NCBI GenBank assembly: GCA_018261615.1
Contig: JAGTSE010000005.1
Span: 1-64,000, forward strand
Direction of reading: 5' to 3'
Length of the DNA: 64,000 nt
DNA from: Pseudomonadota bacterium
Lineage (GTDB): Bacteria; Pseudomonadota; Gammaproteobacteria; Enterobacterales; Enterobacteriaceae
Within the stretch, counting starts at the first letter, position 1, and every line of letters begins with the position of its first letter. The notes under the pieces were generated by a model, which was not told where the DNA came from, did no database searches, and saw only the letters and a list, made by a program, of their open reading frames with translations. A program made the translations under genes and the position numbers. This document shows, piece after piece, positions 18,819-32,492 of this stretch.

Positions 18819-19958
18819 TCAGGCATCGCGCGGCAGCCCTTTTTCCACCACCCGTACCAGCCGCTGCTTTTTCGCGGGTTGTACTTCCACCACGCAGGCA
18901 CTTCGTTTCTCAATTTGCTGCGCAATCGCCCATTCTATGTGTTCGTCGAGAAGTGGGTGCTCACCAAGCCGCTGTCGGAGCGCCTGAATAGTGGCCTCAT
19001 CCCACGGCGCATTGCCCAGCGCAACGGCAATATTGCGTAGCCAGCGTAAATGGCCAATACGGCGTATCGCCGAACCTTCCGTGACTTTCAAAAAGTGCGC
19101 TTCATTCCAGGTGAACAGCTCAATCAGTGTGGGTGCATGCAGCGCTTTGCGCGGGCTGAAATCCTCTTCGCTGGTCAGTTGTGAGTAGCGATTCCATGGG
19201 CAAATCAGCTGGCAGTCGTCACAACCGTAAATGCGGTTACCAATCAGCGGGCGAAACGCTTCCGGGATGGCGCCTTCCAGCTCAATCGTCAGATACGATA
19301 TGCAGCGGCGGGCATCGACGGTATAAGGCTCGACAATGGCGCCGGTCGGGCAAATTGTCATGCAGGCCACGCAGCGCCCACAACCTTCTTCGACAGGCGA
19401 ATCAATGGGCAGCGGGAGATCAATCAGCAGTTCGCCAAGGAAAAAGAACGAGCCTGCATCGCGGCTGAGAATAAGTGAGTGCTTACCTGTCCAGCCCAGC
19501 CCGGCTTTTTCCGCCAGCGGACGCTCAAGAATAGGCGCAGAATCAACAAAAGGTCTAAAATTCAACAAAGCACAATGCTGCTGAATAAGTTCTCCGAGCT
19601 TTTTGAGCCGGTTGCGCAGCAGCTTATGATAATCGCGACCCAGCGCATAACGGCTGATATAGCCAAGCGTTGGGTTTTTCAGTGTGCTGGCGAAAGCAGC
19701 CTGTGCAGGAAGGTAATTCATGCGCACGCTAATGACGCGCAGTGTGCCGGGGAGAAGCTCGTGGGGGCGGGCGCGCATCATGCCATGGCGCGCCATCCAG
19801 CCCATTTCGCCGTGATAATGTTTGTCCAGCCACGCTTGCAGCTTCGGCTCGCTGGCGCTGAGATCGGTATCCGTAATACCGACCTGCTGAAAACCCAGTT
19901 CATAGCCCCACAGTTTGATTTGTTGCGCTAAGTCATTGAGATTGAGGGGCTGTGACAT
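18819..19958 (-). CDS. queG: Epoxyqueuosine reductase QueG
   Basis: QueG carries out the last step of queuosine synthesis, reducing epoxyqueuosine to queuosine in tRNA with cobalamin and two [4Fe-4S] clusters. The 379-residue protein has the ferredoxin-like motifs CGRCVACMTICPTGA and CDDCQLICPWN in the middle and a HEAT-like C-terminus (IRRIGHLRWLRNIAVALGN). The ATG at 19958 gives the E. coli-like start MSQPLNLNDLAQQI. It is divergent from nnr with only 14 bases between the start codons. Confidence 0.96.
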   Translation of the reverse strand: MSQPLNLNDLAQQIKLWGYELGFQQVGITDTDLSASEPKLQAWLDKHYHGEMGWMARHGMMRARPHELLPGTLRVISVRMNYLPAQAAFASTLKNPTLGYISRYALGRDYHKLLRNRLKKLGELIQQHCALLNFRPFVDSAPILERPLAEKAGLGWTGKHSLILSRDAGSFFFLGELLIDLPLPIDSPVEEGCGRCVACMTICPTGAIVEPYTVDARRCISYLTIELEGAIPEAFRPLIGNRIYGCDDCQLICPWNRYSQLTSEEDFSPRKALHAPTLIELFTWNEAHFLKVTEGSAIRRIGHLRWLRNIAVALGNAPWDEATIQALRQRLGEHPLLDEHIEWAIAQQIEKRSACVVEVQPAKKQRLVRVVEKGLPRDA

Positions 19959-19972
19959 GACGGACCATAGAA

Positions 19973-21938
<1,966 letters not shown>

Positions 21939-21955
21939 GCAGGAAGGGTGACGGG

Positions 21956-23284
21956 ATGATCTCTCGCGTGAAAGGTTGGTTGGCGGCAGTTCTTTTGCTG
22001 GCGTGCGCTCACGGTGGCGCAGCAAGTTTAGCCGATATTCAGGTGTCCAATGGCGACAGCCAGGCGCGTATCACCTTTAGTTTTATGGGCGATCCTGAAT
22101 ATGCGTTTTCGCAACAGGATAAGCGCAGCGTGGCGCTGGATATCAAACAGACCGGTGTTATTCAGGGATTGCCGTTGCAGTTCAGCGGCAATAATCTGGT
22201 GAAAAGTATTCGCGCCGGTACGTCAAAAAATAACCAGTCGATCCGCCTGGTAGTGGATTTGACGCAGAATGGCAAAACCCGTGCGGTGAAACAGCAAAAT
22301 GGCGCGGGTTACAAGGTGGTATTTACCATCGATGCTGACGTCCCGCCGCCGCCACCACCGCCGGTGGTGGCGAAGCGAGTCGAGACACCTGTTGTTACAC
22401 CGCGCCCGACGCAGCCTGGCCGTAATCCGTTTAAATCAGACAATGACCGCATTACCAGCGTTACCAGCAGCAACACTGTGACGCGTCCGGCGGTGCAGTC
22501 GCGCATGATATCTGGCGACAAAGTTGTGATTGCGATTGACGCCGGGCATGGCGGCCAGGATCCTGGCGCAATTGGCTCCGGTGGCACGGAGGAGAAAAAC
22601 GTCACCATCTCCATCGCCCGTAAATTACGTGCGCTGCTGAATGACGATCCGATGTTCAAACCGGTGATGACCCGCGACGGCGATTATTTTATCTCCGTAA
22701 TGGGGCGTTCCGATGTGGCGCGTAAGCAGAACGCCAACTTTCTTGTCTCGATCCACGCCGATGCAGCGCCAAACCGTGACGTAACCGGAGCGTCGGTCTG
22801 GGTGCTGTCGAACCGTCGCGCCAACAGCGAGATGGCGGGTTGGTTGGAGCAGCATGAGAAACAATCCGAATTGCTGGGCGGCGCGGGTGACATGCTGGCG
22901 AACAGCCAGTCTGACCCCTATCTCAGCCAGGCGGTGCTCGATTTACAGTTCGGCCATTCCCAGCGTGTAGGTTATGATGTCGCCACGAACATACTGGGCC
23001 AGCTTCAACGCGTGGGGACATTACATAAATTCCGTCCGGAACATGCCAGCCTTGGCGTGCTGCGCTCGCCGGATATTCCGTCGGTACTGGTTGAAACCGG
23101 TTTTATCAGCAACAGCGGCGAAGAACGTTTGCTGGCCAGCGATGCCTACCAGCAGCAAGTCGCCGAAGCGATTTACGGTGGCCTGCGTAACTATTTCCTC
23201 GCTCATCCGTTGCAATCCGCGCCACAGGGCGGAGGCGGGCAAACGGCCAGCGCTGCAGCGCCTGCAAGCGGTCTGCTTAACTAA
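21956..23284 (+). CDS. amiB: N-acetylmuramoyl-L-alanine amidase AmiB
   Basis: AmiB is a periplasmic zinc amidase that splits septal peptidoglycan during daughter-cell separation, activated by EnvC. The 442-residue protein has a signal peptide (cleavage near residue 23), an AMIN domain (about 25-130), a proline-rich linker (PPPPPPPVV), and an Amidase_3 domain from about 190 with the zinc ligands in [13 protein letters not shown], the following E of EEKNV and SIHADAAP, and the catalytic glutamate in LVETGFISN. Length is close to E. coli (445). Confidence 0.96.
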   Translation: MISRVKGWLAAVLLLACAHGGAASLADIQVSNGDSQARITFSFMGDPEYAFSQQDKRSVALDIKQTGVIQGLPLQFSGNNLVKSIRAGTSKNNQSIRLVVDLTQNGKTRAVKQQNGAGYKVVFTIDADVPPPPPPPVVAKRVETPVVTPRPTQPGRNPFKSDNDRITSVTSSNTVTRPAVQSRMISGDKVVIAIDAGHGGQDPGAIGSGGTEEKNVTISIARKLRALLNDDPMFKPVMTRDGDYFISVMGRSDVARKQNANFLVSIHADAAPNRDVTGASVWVLSNRRANSEMAGWLEQHEKQSELLGGAGDMLANSQSDPYLSQAVLDLQFGHSQRVGYDVATNILGQLQRVGTLHKFRPEHASLGVLRSPDIPSVLVETGFISNSGEERLLASDAYQQQVAEAIYGGLRNYFLAHPLQSAPQGGGGQTASAAAPASGLLN

Positions 23285-23295
23285 GGATATTTTTC

Positions 23296-25155
23296 ATGCC
23301 GATACAGGTTCTACCGCCGCAGCTTGCGAACCAGATCGCCGCTGGCGAAGTGGTTGAACGCCCTGCGTCGGTGGTGAAAGAATTAGTTGAAAACAGTCTT
23401 GATGCCGGAGCGACGCGTATCGATATTGACATCGAACGCGGCGGTGCGAAGCTTATTCGCATCCGCGATAACGGCAGCGGCATCAAGAAAGACGAGCTGG
23501 CGCTTGCGCTGGCTCGCCATGCCACCAGTAAAATCGCCTCGCTTGACGATCTGGAAGCGATTATCAGCCTCGGTTTTCGCGGCGAAGCGCTGGCCAGTAT
23601 CAGTTCGGTCTCCCGTTTAACGCTCACCTCCCGTACTGTCGATCAGCAAGAAGCGTGGCAAGCCTACGCGGAAGGCCGCGATATGGAGGTAACGGTAAAA
23701 CCTGCTGCGCACCCTGTTGGCACCACGCTGGAAGTACTGGACCTGTTCTACAATACGCCGGCGCGGCGAAAGTTTATGCGTACGGAAAAAACTGAGTTTG
23801 GTCATATCGATGAGGTGATCCGTCGCATTGCACTGGCGCGTTTTGACGTCACTATCAATCTGAATCACAACGGGAAAATGGTGCGCCAGTACCGCGCAGT
23901 TGTCGAAGGAGCACCAAAAGAGCGTCGGCTTGGCGCGATATGCGGCACGGCGTTTCTGGAGCAGGCGCTGGAGATTGAGTGGCAGCACGGCGATTTATCT
24001 CTGCATGGCTGGGTGGCCGATCCTAAAAGTACCAGCAGCACGTTTGCTGAGATCCAGTATTGCTACGTGAATGGCCGCATGATGCGTGACCGGTTAATTA
24101 ATCACGCCATTCGGCAGGCATGTGAAGATAAACTGGGTGCCGATCAGCAGCCAGCTTTTGTGCTTTATCTGAAAATTGACCCACACCAGGTGGATGTGAA
24201 TGTGCATCCGGCAAAACATGAAGTACGCTTCCATCAATCGCGACTGGTACATGATTTTATCTATCAGGGCGTATTGAGCGTGCTGCAACAGCAGCTCGAA
24301 ACGCCGCTTCAACTGAAAGAGGAGTCTGCGCCGCGCGCATTGCCGGAGAACCGTGTTGCTGCCGGGCGTAACCAGTTTGCTGCGCCGCCCGTTGCCCGGG
24401 AACCCGAAGCACCGCGTTATTCACCATCGGCTTCCGTCACATCACGCGGGGGCAACGATGCTATGGGGCAAGCGTGGCCGAATGCGCAGCCGGGGTATCA
24501 GAAACAGCAGGGGGCGCTCTATCGCCAGTTGCTGGAAACGCCCGCAGTTGAACGTAAAACCGAAAGCGTCGCTTCTGTTGTTCCAGCACTGGAAGGACAT
24601 TGTCAGAGTTTTGGCCGCGTACTGACTCTGATCGCGCCGCATTTTGCCTTGCTTGAGCGTGATGGCAACCTTGCGCTGTTGGCGCTGCCGGTAGCAGAGC
24701 GTTGGCTGCGGCTGGCGCAGCTCTCCCCGGATAATGCGCCAGTATGCGGCCAGCCGCTGCTGATCCCGGTACGTTTAAAAATCTCCACTGAGGAGAGTGC
24801 GGCGCTGAAGCGTGCGCAGCCAGTGCTGGCCGGCATGGGGATTGAATTGCTGCTGGACGGCCAGCATGTGACCATTCGTGCAGTGCCTTTACCCTTGCGC
24901 CAACAAAATTTACAAATCTTGATTCCTGCTCTGATAGGCTACCTGGCGCAGCAGACAAGCATTGATGCGGTGAATATAACCCAGTGGCTGGCTCGTCATC
25001 TGGCGAGCGATCATCCGCAATGGAGTGTGGCGCAGGCGATTACCCTGCTGGCCGACGTCGAACGGCTTTGTCCGCATCTGGTGAAGACACCGCCAGATGG
25101 TTTATTACAACCTGTAGAGCTACAAACGGCGATGAACGCCCTGAAACATGAGTGA
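23296..25155 (+). CDS. mutL: DNA mismatch repair protein MutL
   Basis: MutL links mismatch recognition by MutS to strand nicking by MutH and to UvrD unwinding. The 619-residue protein has the GHKL ATPase motifs [22 protein letters not shown] and [10 protein letters not shown] in the N-terminal 335 residues, a variable proline- and glutamine-rich linker, and the C-terminal dimerisation domain. The nuclease motif DQHA-x2-E-x4-E of MutH-less bacteria is absent, as expected for a MutH-containing enteric. It overlaps miaA by 8 bases. Confidence 0.97.
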   Translation: MPIQVLPPQLANQIAAGEVVERPASVVKELVENSLDAGATRIDIDIERGGAKLIRIRDNGSGIKKDELALALARHATSKIASLDDLEAIISLGFRGEALASISSVSRLTLTSRTVDQQEAWQAYAEGRDMEVTVKPAAHPVGTTLEVLDLFYNTPARRKFMRTEKTEFGHIDEVIRRIALARFDVTINLNHNGKMVRQYRAVVEGAPKERRLGAICGTAFLEQALEIEWQHGDLSLHGWVADPKSTSSTFAEIQYCYVNGRMMRDRLINHAIRQACEDKLGADQQPAFVLYLKIDPHQVDVNVHPAKHEVRFHQSRLVHDFIYQGVLSVLQQQLETPLQLKEESAPRALPENRVAAGRNQFAAPPVAREPEAPRYSPSASVTSRGGNDAMGQAWPNAQPGYQKQQGALYRQLLETPAVERKTESVASVVPALEGHCQSFGRVLTLIAPHFALLERDGNLALLALPVAERWLRLAQLSPDNAPVCGQPLLIPVRLKISTEESAALKRAQPVLAGMGIELLLDGQHVTIRAVPLPLRQQNLQILIPALIGYLAQQTSIDAVNITQWLARHLASDHPQWSVAQAITLLADVERLCPHLVKTPPDGLLQPVELQTAMNALKHE

Positions 25156-26098
25156 AGTGAGTAAGGCAAGCCTGCCGAAGGCAATTTTTTTGATGGGGCC
25201 GACGGCCTCCGGCAAGACTGCGTTAGCCATTGAGTTACGTAAAGTTTTGCCAGTAGAGTTGATAAGCGTTGATTCTGCCCTTATCTATCAGGGCATGAAT
25301 ATCGGCACTGCCAAGCCGAGCGTGGAAGAGTTACGTGCCGCACCGCATCGGTTGCTGGACATTCTCGATCCTGCGCAGGCTTATTCCGCCGCCGATTTTC
25401 GCCGCGATGCACTGGCGGCGATGCAGGAGATCACCGAAGCAGGGCGTATTCCTCTGCTGGTGGGCGGTACAATGCTCTACTTTAAAGCGCTGCTGGAAGG
25501 GTTATCTCCCCTACCATCAGCCGATGTAAAAGTCAGAGCGGAAATAGAAAAACAGGCGGCAGAGCGTGGATGGGAAGCGTTGCATCAACAGTTACGGGAG
25601 ATTGACCCCGTTGCCGCAGCGCGGATTCATCCAAATGATCCGCAAAGGCTTTCCCGGGCACTGGAAGTTTTTTTCATTTCGGGTAAAACTTTAACGGACC
25701 TGACGCAAACGTCAGGAGACGCTCTGCCTTACCAGGTGCATCAGTTCGCCATCGCCCCGGCGAGCCGTGAACTGCTCCATCAGCGGATCGAGCAGCGTTT
25801 TCATCAGATGTTAGCTTCAGGTTTTGAAGCAGAAGTGCGGGCGCTTTTTGCCCGCGGAGATTTGCATACGGATATGCCTTCCATTCGTTGTGTGGGATAC
25901 CGCCAGATGTGGTCGTATCTTGAAGGTGAAATCACATACGATGAAATGGTTTATCGAGGTATTTGCGCCACGAGGCAGTTAGCCAAGCGGCAGATAACCT
26001 GGCTGCGGGGCTGGGATGGCGTTCACTGGTTAGAGAGTGAAAAGCCGGAAAAGTCTTACCGTGACGTGTTACAGGTTGTTAGTGCTATCGCAGGGTGA
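25148..26098 (+). CDS. miaA: tRNA dimethylallyltransferase MiaA
   Basis: MiaA adds the isopentenyl group to A37 of tRNAs reading UNN codons, the first step of ms2i6A. The 316-residue protein has the P-loop [12 protein letters not shown] (about 17-28), the [16 protein letters not shown] segment with the catalytic aspartate, and the conserved RCVGYRQMW and [10 protein letters not shown] segments. It begins inside the end of mutL and precedes hfq by 96 bases. In E. coli several hfq promoters lie within miaA; the same is possible here. Confidence 0.97.
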   Translation: MSEVSKASLPKAIFLMGPTASGKTALAIELRKVLPVELISVDSALIYQGMNIGTAKPSVEELRAAPHRLLDILDPAQAYSAADFRRDALAAMQEITEAGRIPLLVGGTMLYFKALLEGLSPLPSADVKVRAEIEKQAAERGWEALHQQLREIDPVAAARIHPNDPQRLSRALEVFFISGKTLTDLTQTSGDALPYQVHQFAIAPASRELLHQRIEQRFHQMLASGFEAEVRALFARGDLHTDMPSIRCVGYRQMWSYLEGEITYDEMVYRGICATRQLAKRQITWLRGWDGVHWLESEKPEKSYRDVLQVVSAIAG

Positions 26099-26182
26099 AT
26101 GTGTACAATTAAGCCGTATCGTGCGCGAATTTTTACGCAGTTTTCAGAACCTTCGGGTTCTAAGTACAAAACAAGCATATAA

Positions 26183-26500
<318 letters not shown>

Positions 26501-26575
26501 GGTTGACGGCTGATTTTCCAGATTGGGGAGCCAGTTAAACTGTGTTCCCCGCTGGTATTTTATGAGGATTTACGC

Positions 26576-27856
26576 TTGTTTGAGCGTTATGACGCCGGTG
26601 AGCAGGCGGTACTGGTACACATCTATTTTTCGCAAGACAAAGATATGGAAGACCTCCAGGAGTTTGAATCTCTGGTCTCTTCCGCCGGCGTCGAAGCAAT
26701 GCAGGTGATTACTGGTAGCCGTAAAGCACCGCACCCTAAGTACTTTGTTGGTGAAGGTAAAGCAGTAGAAATTGCGGATGCCGTAAAAGCAGCGGGTGCT
26801 TCCGTCGTGCTCTTTGATCATGCGCTAACTCCCGCCCAGGAACGAAACCTGGAGAGACTGTGCGAATGTCGGGTTATTGATCGCACCGGTCTGATTTTAG
26901 ATATTTTTGCCCAGCGTGCACGCACGCACGAGGGGAAATTGCAGGTTGAGTTGGCGCAGTTGCGCCATCTGGCGACGCGTCTGGTGCGCGGCTGGACCCA
27001 CCTTGAACGACAAAAAGGCGGGATTGGTTTGCGCGGTCCGGGTGAAACCCAGCTCGAAACCGACCGTCGTTTGCTGCGTAATCGAATTATCCTGATCCTC
27101 TCGCGCCTTGAAAAAGTTGAGAAGCAGCGAGAGCAGGGACGTCGCTCCCGCACGAAAGCCGATATTCCAACGGTTTCGCTGGTGGGCTATACCAACGCCG
27201 GTAAATCCACGTTGTTTAACCAGATTACCGAAGCGCAAGTCTACGCGGCGGATCAGCTATTTGCGACGCTGGATCCCACGCTTCGTCGTATTGACGTAGT
27301 GGATGTGGGCGAAACCGTGCTGGCCGATACGGTCGGGTTTATTCGCCATCTGCCGCACGATCTGGTGGCAGCATTTAAAGCGACCTTGCAGGAGACGCGT
27401 CAGGCGACGCTGCTGCTGCATGTTATTGACGCCGCCGATGTTCGCGTGCAAGAGAACATTGATGCAGTGAATACGGTGCTTGAAGAGATTGAAGCGCACG
27501 AGATCCCAACGCTGTTGGTGATGAACAAGATCGATATGCTGGAAGGTTTTGAGCCGCGTATCGACCGGGATGAAGAGAATAAACCAATCCGTGTCTGGCT
27601 CTCTGCGCAGACGGGGGTTGGCGTACCACTGTTATTCCAGGCTTTAACAGAGCTCCTTTCCGGTGAAGTCGCGCAGCACACGTTGCGTTTACCACCGCAG
27701 GAAGGGCGTCTGAGAAGTCGGTTTTACCAGCTTCAGGCAATAGAAAAAGAGTGGATGGAAGACGATGGCAGCGTGGGTTTGCAGGTGCGTATGCCGATTG
27801 TCGACTGGCGTCGACTCTGTAAACAAGAACCGGCACTCGAAGAATACGTCGTTTGA
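26576..27856 (+). CDS. hflX: Ribosome-splitting GTPase HflX
   Basis: HflX is a GTPase that splits stalled or idle 70S ribosomes, notably after heat stress. The 426-residue protein has the N-terminal HflX domain with a glycine-rich patch ([20 protein letters not shown]) and the GTPase motifs GYTNAGKST (G1), DTVGFI (G3) and NKID (G4). The TTG start at 26576 gives the family N-terminus (M)[12 protein letters not shown], preceded by tgaggatt; E. coli also starts with the equivalent residue. It lies between hfq and hflKC as in E. coli. Confidence 0.96.
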   Translation: MFERYDAGEQAVLVHIYFSQDKDMEDLQEFESLVSSAGVEAMQVITGSRKAPHPKYFVGEGKAVEIADAVKAAGASVVLFDHALTPAQERNLERLCECRVIDRTGLILDIFAQRARTHEGKLQVELAQLRHLATRLVRGWTHLERQKGGIGLRGPGETQLETDRRLLRNRIILILSRLEKVEKQREQGRRSRTKADIPTVSLVGYTNAGKSTLFNQITEAQVYAADQLFATLDPTLRRIDVVDVGETVLADTVGFIRHLPHDLVAAFKATLQETRQATLLLHVIDAADVRVQENIDAVNTVLEEIEAHEIPTLLVMNKIDMLEGFEPRIDRDEENKPIRVWLSAQTGVGVPLLFQALTELLSGEVAQHTLRLPPQEGRLRSRFYQLQAIEKEWMEDDGSVGLQVRMPIVDWRRLCKQEPALEEYVV

Positions 27857-27940
27857 CCGGCAGCCTGAAGATTTTTCCCCTTTGGGGGTGCCCGCGAGGC
27901 CGGGCATACACCGCACGATATATACATATGGAGCACATAC

Positions 27941-29197
27941 ATGGCGTGGAATCAGCCCGGTAACAACGGACAGGACCGCGACCCGTGGGGAAGCAGCAAA
28001 CCAGGCGGCAACTCTGAGGGAAATGGAAACAAAGGTGGTCGCGATCAGGGGCCACCTGATCTGGATGATATTTTCCGCAAACTGAGTAAAAAACTCGGTG
28101 GCCTGGGCGGTGGTAAGATTACCGGGGGCGCGCCTGGTTCCTCTGGTCCTCGCGGTCAGGCGGGCGGACGCATTATCGGCATCGTTGCCGCAGCAGCCGT
28201 GATTATCTGGGCTGCCACCGGGTTCTATACCATTAAAGAAGCAGAACGTGGTGTCGTTACGCGCTTCGGCAAGTTCAGCCATTTGGTTGAGCCGGGTCTG
28301 AACTGGAAGCCGACCTTTATCGATAGCGTGACGCCGGTAAACGTCGAATCGGTTCGTGAACTGGCGGCTTCTGGCGTGATGCTGACTTCTGATGAAAACG
28401 TCGTGCGCGTTGAGATGAACGTGCAGTACCGCGTGACCGATCCTGAGCGTTACCTGTTCAGCGTCACCAGCGCCGACGACAGCCTGCGCCAGGCAACCGA
28501 CAGCGCCCTGCGCGGTGTGATCGGTAAATATTCCATGGATCGTATTCTGACCGAAGGGCGTACCGTTATTCGTAGCGATACCCAGCGAGAGCTGGAAGAG
28601 ACCATCCGTCCGTACAACATGGGGATTACCCTGCTAGACGTCAACTTCCAGGCTGCGCGTCCGCCGGAAGAGGTGAAGGCCGCGTTTGACGACGCGATTG
28701 CAGCACGTGAGAACGAGCAGCAGTATATCCGTGAAGCGGAGGCCTACAGCAACGAAGTACAGCCGCGCGCAAACGGCCAGGCGCAGCGTATTCTCGAAGA
28801 GGCGCGTGCTTATAAGACGCAGACCATCCTGGAAGCTCAGGGTGAAGTAGCGCGTTTCGCGAAGCTCCTGCCGGAATATAAAGCCGCGCCTGAAATTACC
28901 CGTGAGCGTCTGTATATCGAAACCATGGAAAAAGTGCTGAGCCATACCCGCAAGGTGCTGGTTAACGATAAAGGTGGCAACATGATGGTGCTGCCGCTGG
29001 ATCAGATGCTGAAAGGCGGCGCGAGCGCACCTGCGGCAAAGAGTGACAGCAGTGGCGCAAACAACCCGCTGCGCCTGCCACCTGCGTCCAACTCTGGCAG
29101 CAGCGCGAACAGCGCCCCGGCACCATCTGCCGGAAACATCATGGACCAACGCCGCGTAAACGCGCAGCGTAACGACTACCAGCGTCAGGGGGAATAA
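27941..29197 (+). CDS. hflK: FtsH protease regulator subunit HflK
   Basis: HflK forms, with HflC, the large SPFH-family cage around the FtsH protease in the inner membrane and modulates its activity. The 418-residue protein has a glycine- and asparagine-rich cytoplasmic N-terminus (about 1-77), one membrane helix (about 78-98), the periplasmic SPFH/band 7 domain (about 98-290), a coiled coil with many EAQ/EAR repeats, and a low-complexity S/A/N-rich tail. It is followed by hflC after 2 bases. Confidence 0.96.
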   Translation: MAWNQPGNNGQDRDPWGSSKPGGNSEGNGNKGGRDQGPPDLDDIFRKLSKKLGGLGGGKITGGAPGSSGPRGQAGGRIIGIVAAAAVIIWAATGFYTIKEAERGVVTRFGKFSHLVEPGLNWKPTFIDSVTPVNVESVRELAASGVMLTSDENVVRVEMNVQYRVTDPERYLFSVTSADDSLRQATDSALRGVIGKYSMDRILTEGRTVIRSDTQRELEETIRPYNMGITLLDVNFQAARPPEEVKAAFDDAIAARENEQQYIREAEAYSNEVQPRANGQAQRILEEARAYKTQTILEAQGEVARFAKLLPEYKAAPEITRERLYIETMEKVLSHTRKVLVNDKGGNMMVLPLDQMLKGGASAPAAKSDSSGANNPLRLPPASNSGSSANSAPAPSAGNIMDQRRVNAQRNDYQRQGE

Positions 29198-29199
29198 CG

Positions 29200-30204
29200 A
29201 TGCGTAAGTCAGTTATCACGATCATCATCATCGTGCTGGTAGTGCTCTACACCTCTACTTTTGTGGTGAAAGAAGGCGAGCGCGGAATTTCACTGCGCTT
29301 TGGTAAGGTATTGCGCGACAACGAAAATAAGCCGCTGGTTTATGCGCCGGGCTTGCACTTTAAGCTGCCGTTTATCGAATCGGTTAAACTGCTTGATGCG
29401 CGTATTCAGACCATGGATAACCAGGCCGATCGCTTTGTCACTAAAGAGAAGAAAGACCTGATTGTTGACTCTTATATCAAGTGGCGCATCAGCGATTTCA
29501 GCCGTTATTACCTGGCGACCGGCGGCGGTGACGTCTCCCAGGCCGAGGTGCTGCTGAAACGTAAGTTCTCTGACCGTCTGCGTTCTGAAATTGGTCGTCT
29601 GGATGTGAAAGACATCGTTACCGATTCTCGTGGTCGTCTGACGCTGGAAGTACGTGATGCGCTGAACTCCGGTTCTGCGGGGACGGAAGACGAAGTGGCG
29701 ACGCCGGCAGCAGATGATGCCATTGCCAAAGCCGCAGAGCGCGTACAGGTTGAAACCAACGGTAAAGTACCGATTATCAACCCGAACAGTATGGCTGCGC
29801 TGGGTATCGAAGTGGTCGACGTGCGTATCAAGCAGATCAACCTGCCGGCAGAAGTGTCGGATGCAATCTACAACCGTATGCGCGCCGAGCGTGAAGCGGT
29901 AGCCCGCCGTCACCGTTCACAGGGCCAGGAAGAAGCGGAAAAACTGCGTGCAGCAGCGGACTACGAAGTGACGAAAACACTGGCGGAATCTGAGCGTCAG
30001 GGACGTATCCTGCGCGGTGAAGGTGATGCTGAAGCTGCAAAACTGTTTGCCGATGCTTTTAGTCAGGATCCGGATTTTTATGCCTTTATCCGCAGCCTGC
30101 GCGCATACGAAAATAGCTTTGATAGCAACCAGGATGTGATGGTGCTCAGCCCGGACAGCGATTTCTTCCGTTATATGAAAACGCCGACCTCCGCGACACG
30201 TTAA
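29200..30204 (+). CDS. hflC: FtsH protease regulator subunit HflC
   Basis: HflC is the partner of HflK in the HflKC-FtsH complex. The 334-residue protein has an N-terminal membrane helix (about 5-22) followed by the SPFH/band 7 domain (GERGISLRFGKV, then KEKKDLIVDSYIKWRI) and a helical C-terminal part with EAEKLRAAADYEVTKTLAES. It starts 2 bases after hflK, so translation is coupled, and it is followed by a strong terminator. Confidence 0.97.
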   Translation: MRKSVITIIIIVLVVLYTSTFVVKEGERGISLRFGKVLRDNENKPLVYAPGLHFKLPFIESVKLLDARIQTMDNQADRFVTKEKKDLIVDSYIKWRISDFSRYYLATGGGDVSQAEVLLKRKFSDRLRSEIGRLDVKDIVTDSRGRLTLEVRDALNSGSAGTEDEVATPAADDAIAKAAERVQVETNGKVPIINPNSMAALGIEVVDVRIKQINLPAEVSDAIYNRMRAEREAVARRHRSQGQEEAEKLRAAADYEVTKTLAESERQGRILRGEGDAEAAKLFADAFSQDPDFYAFIRSLRAYENSFDSNQDVMVLSPDSDFFRYMKTPTSATR

Positions 30205-30229
30205 GTTTGCATAAGCGGTTTTCATGATA

Positions 30230-30267
30230 AAAACCACCGCCAAAATTCGGCGGTGGTTTTGTTTTTT
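30230..30267 (+). terminator. Terminator after hflC
   Basis: A 12-bp perfect stem (aaaaccaccgcc / ggcggtggtttt, loop aaaattc) is followed by gtttttt. It lies between hflC and yjeT, 25 bases after the hflC stop, so yjeT must depend on readthrough or its own promoter. Confidence 0.85.
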
Positions 30268-30278
30268 AAGGATTAGAC

Positions 30279-30476
30279 ATGAATTCGACAATCTGGCTCG
30301 CCCTGGCGCTGGTTTTGGTTTTTGAAGGCCTTGGCCCGATGCTCTATCCGCGAGCCTGGCGGCGTATGATTGCCTCGCTGAGCCTGCTTCCGGACCATCT
30401 TTTACGTCGTTTTGGCGGTGGGCTTGTGGTTGCGGGAGTAGTGATCTACTACATGTTGAGGAAAACGATTGGCTGA
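30279..30476 (+). CDS. yjeT: DUF2065 family small membrane protein YjeT
   Basis: This 65-residue protein matches E. coli YjeT in length and pattern: two hydrophobic segments (about 3-20 and 42-60) around a short basic loop (YPRAWRRMIASLSLLPDHLL). Its function is not established. It lies immediately after the hflC terminator, with a taaggatt ribosome site, and 102 bases before purA. Confidence 0.93.
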   Translation: MNSTIWLALALVLVFEGLGPMLYPRAWRRMIASLSLLPDHLLRRFGGGLVVAGVVIYYMLRKTIG

Positions 30477-30556
30477 GCGAAAAGCGGGCGTCTTTGGTCA
30501 ATTTTGCGCGGAAAAAGTGCTGAATCTGAAAAAAAGCGGTGGTAGAATCCATTTTT

Positions 30557-30572
30557 AAGCAAACGGTGATTT
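30557..30572 (+). promoter_or_regulatory. Possible PurR operator before purA
   Basis: The 16 bases aagcaaacggtgattt, ending 6 bases before the purA start, match the left half of the PurR consensus (ACGCAAACGTTTTCGT) well and the right half poorly. E. coli purA is PurR-repressed, which makes the site plausible. Confidence 0.35.
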
Positions 30573-30575
30573 TGA

Positions 30576-31877
<1,302 letters not shown>

Positions 31878-31885
31878 TGTTGTCC

Positions 31886-31924
31886 CGGGGCGCGTTTTGC
31901 GCGTCCCGTCTCCTCGTTTTTTTT
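31886..31924 (+). terminator. Terminator after purA
   Basis: A nine-base GC stem (cggggcgcg with cgcgtcccg, one G-T pair, loop of about five bases) is followed eight bases later by eight T. It separates purA from nsrR. Confidence 0.75.
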
Positions 31925-32028
31925 CCCCTTCTGTTCAAATAAATTAGCGGCATGACTAGTGGCTGGTTTATCATCAATAGAGTCAATACCTGCGGGTATC
32001 TCACCTTTTCCCATTTATTGAGGTTGAT

Positions 32029-32454
32029 GTGCAGTTAACGAGTTTTACCGATTACGGTTTACGCGCCCTGATCTATATGGCATCGCTGCCTAATGGAAAA
32101 ATGACCAGCATTACTGAAGTCACAGAAACATATGGCGTATCCCGTAATCATATGGTCAAAATAATCAACCAGCTAAGTCGTGAAGGCTATGTCGCGGCCG
32201 TGAGAGGGAAAAACGGTGGGATTCGGCTGGGGAAACCCGCGCAGGATATCCGTATTGGTGATGTCGTCCGTTCGCTGGAGCCGCTTGCGCTAGTCAATTG
32301 CAGCAGCGAATTTTGCCATATCACCAGTGCCTGTCGCCTGAAAAAGGCGCTTGCCAAAGCCGTGCAAAGTTTTCTCAAGGAGCTGGATAACTACACGTTG
32401 GCCGATTTGGTTGAAGAGAATCAATCGCTTTACAAATTATTGCTGGTGGAATGA
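32029..32454 (+). CDS. nsrR: Nitric oxide-sensing repressor NsrR
   Basis: NsrR is an Rrf2-family repressor whose iron-sulfur cluster is destroyed by nitric oxide, releasing genes such as ytfE, hmp and hcp. The 141-residue protein has an N-terminal winged helix-turn-helix ([20 protein letters not shown]) and the three cluster cysteines C91, C96 and C102. The GTG start at 32029 gives the family start (M)[15 protein letters not shown] after a tgaggttg site. It overlaps nothing and is followed by rnr, 38 bases on, as in E. coli. A probable NsrR operator is found before ytfE at 56911-56933. Confidence 0.97.
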   Translation: MQLTSFTDYGLRALIYMASLPNGKMTSITEVTETYGVSRNHMVKIINQLSREGYVAAVRGKNGGIRLGKPAQDIRIGDVVRSLEPLALVNCSSEFCHITSACRLKKALAKAVQSFLKELDNYTLADLVEENQSLYKLLLVE

Positions 32455-32492
32455 CGCAAATTTCCGCCAGAGCTGACTACGGAGGACCCGCA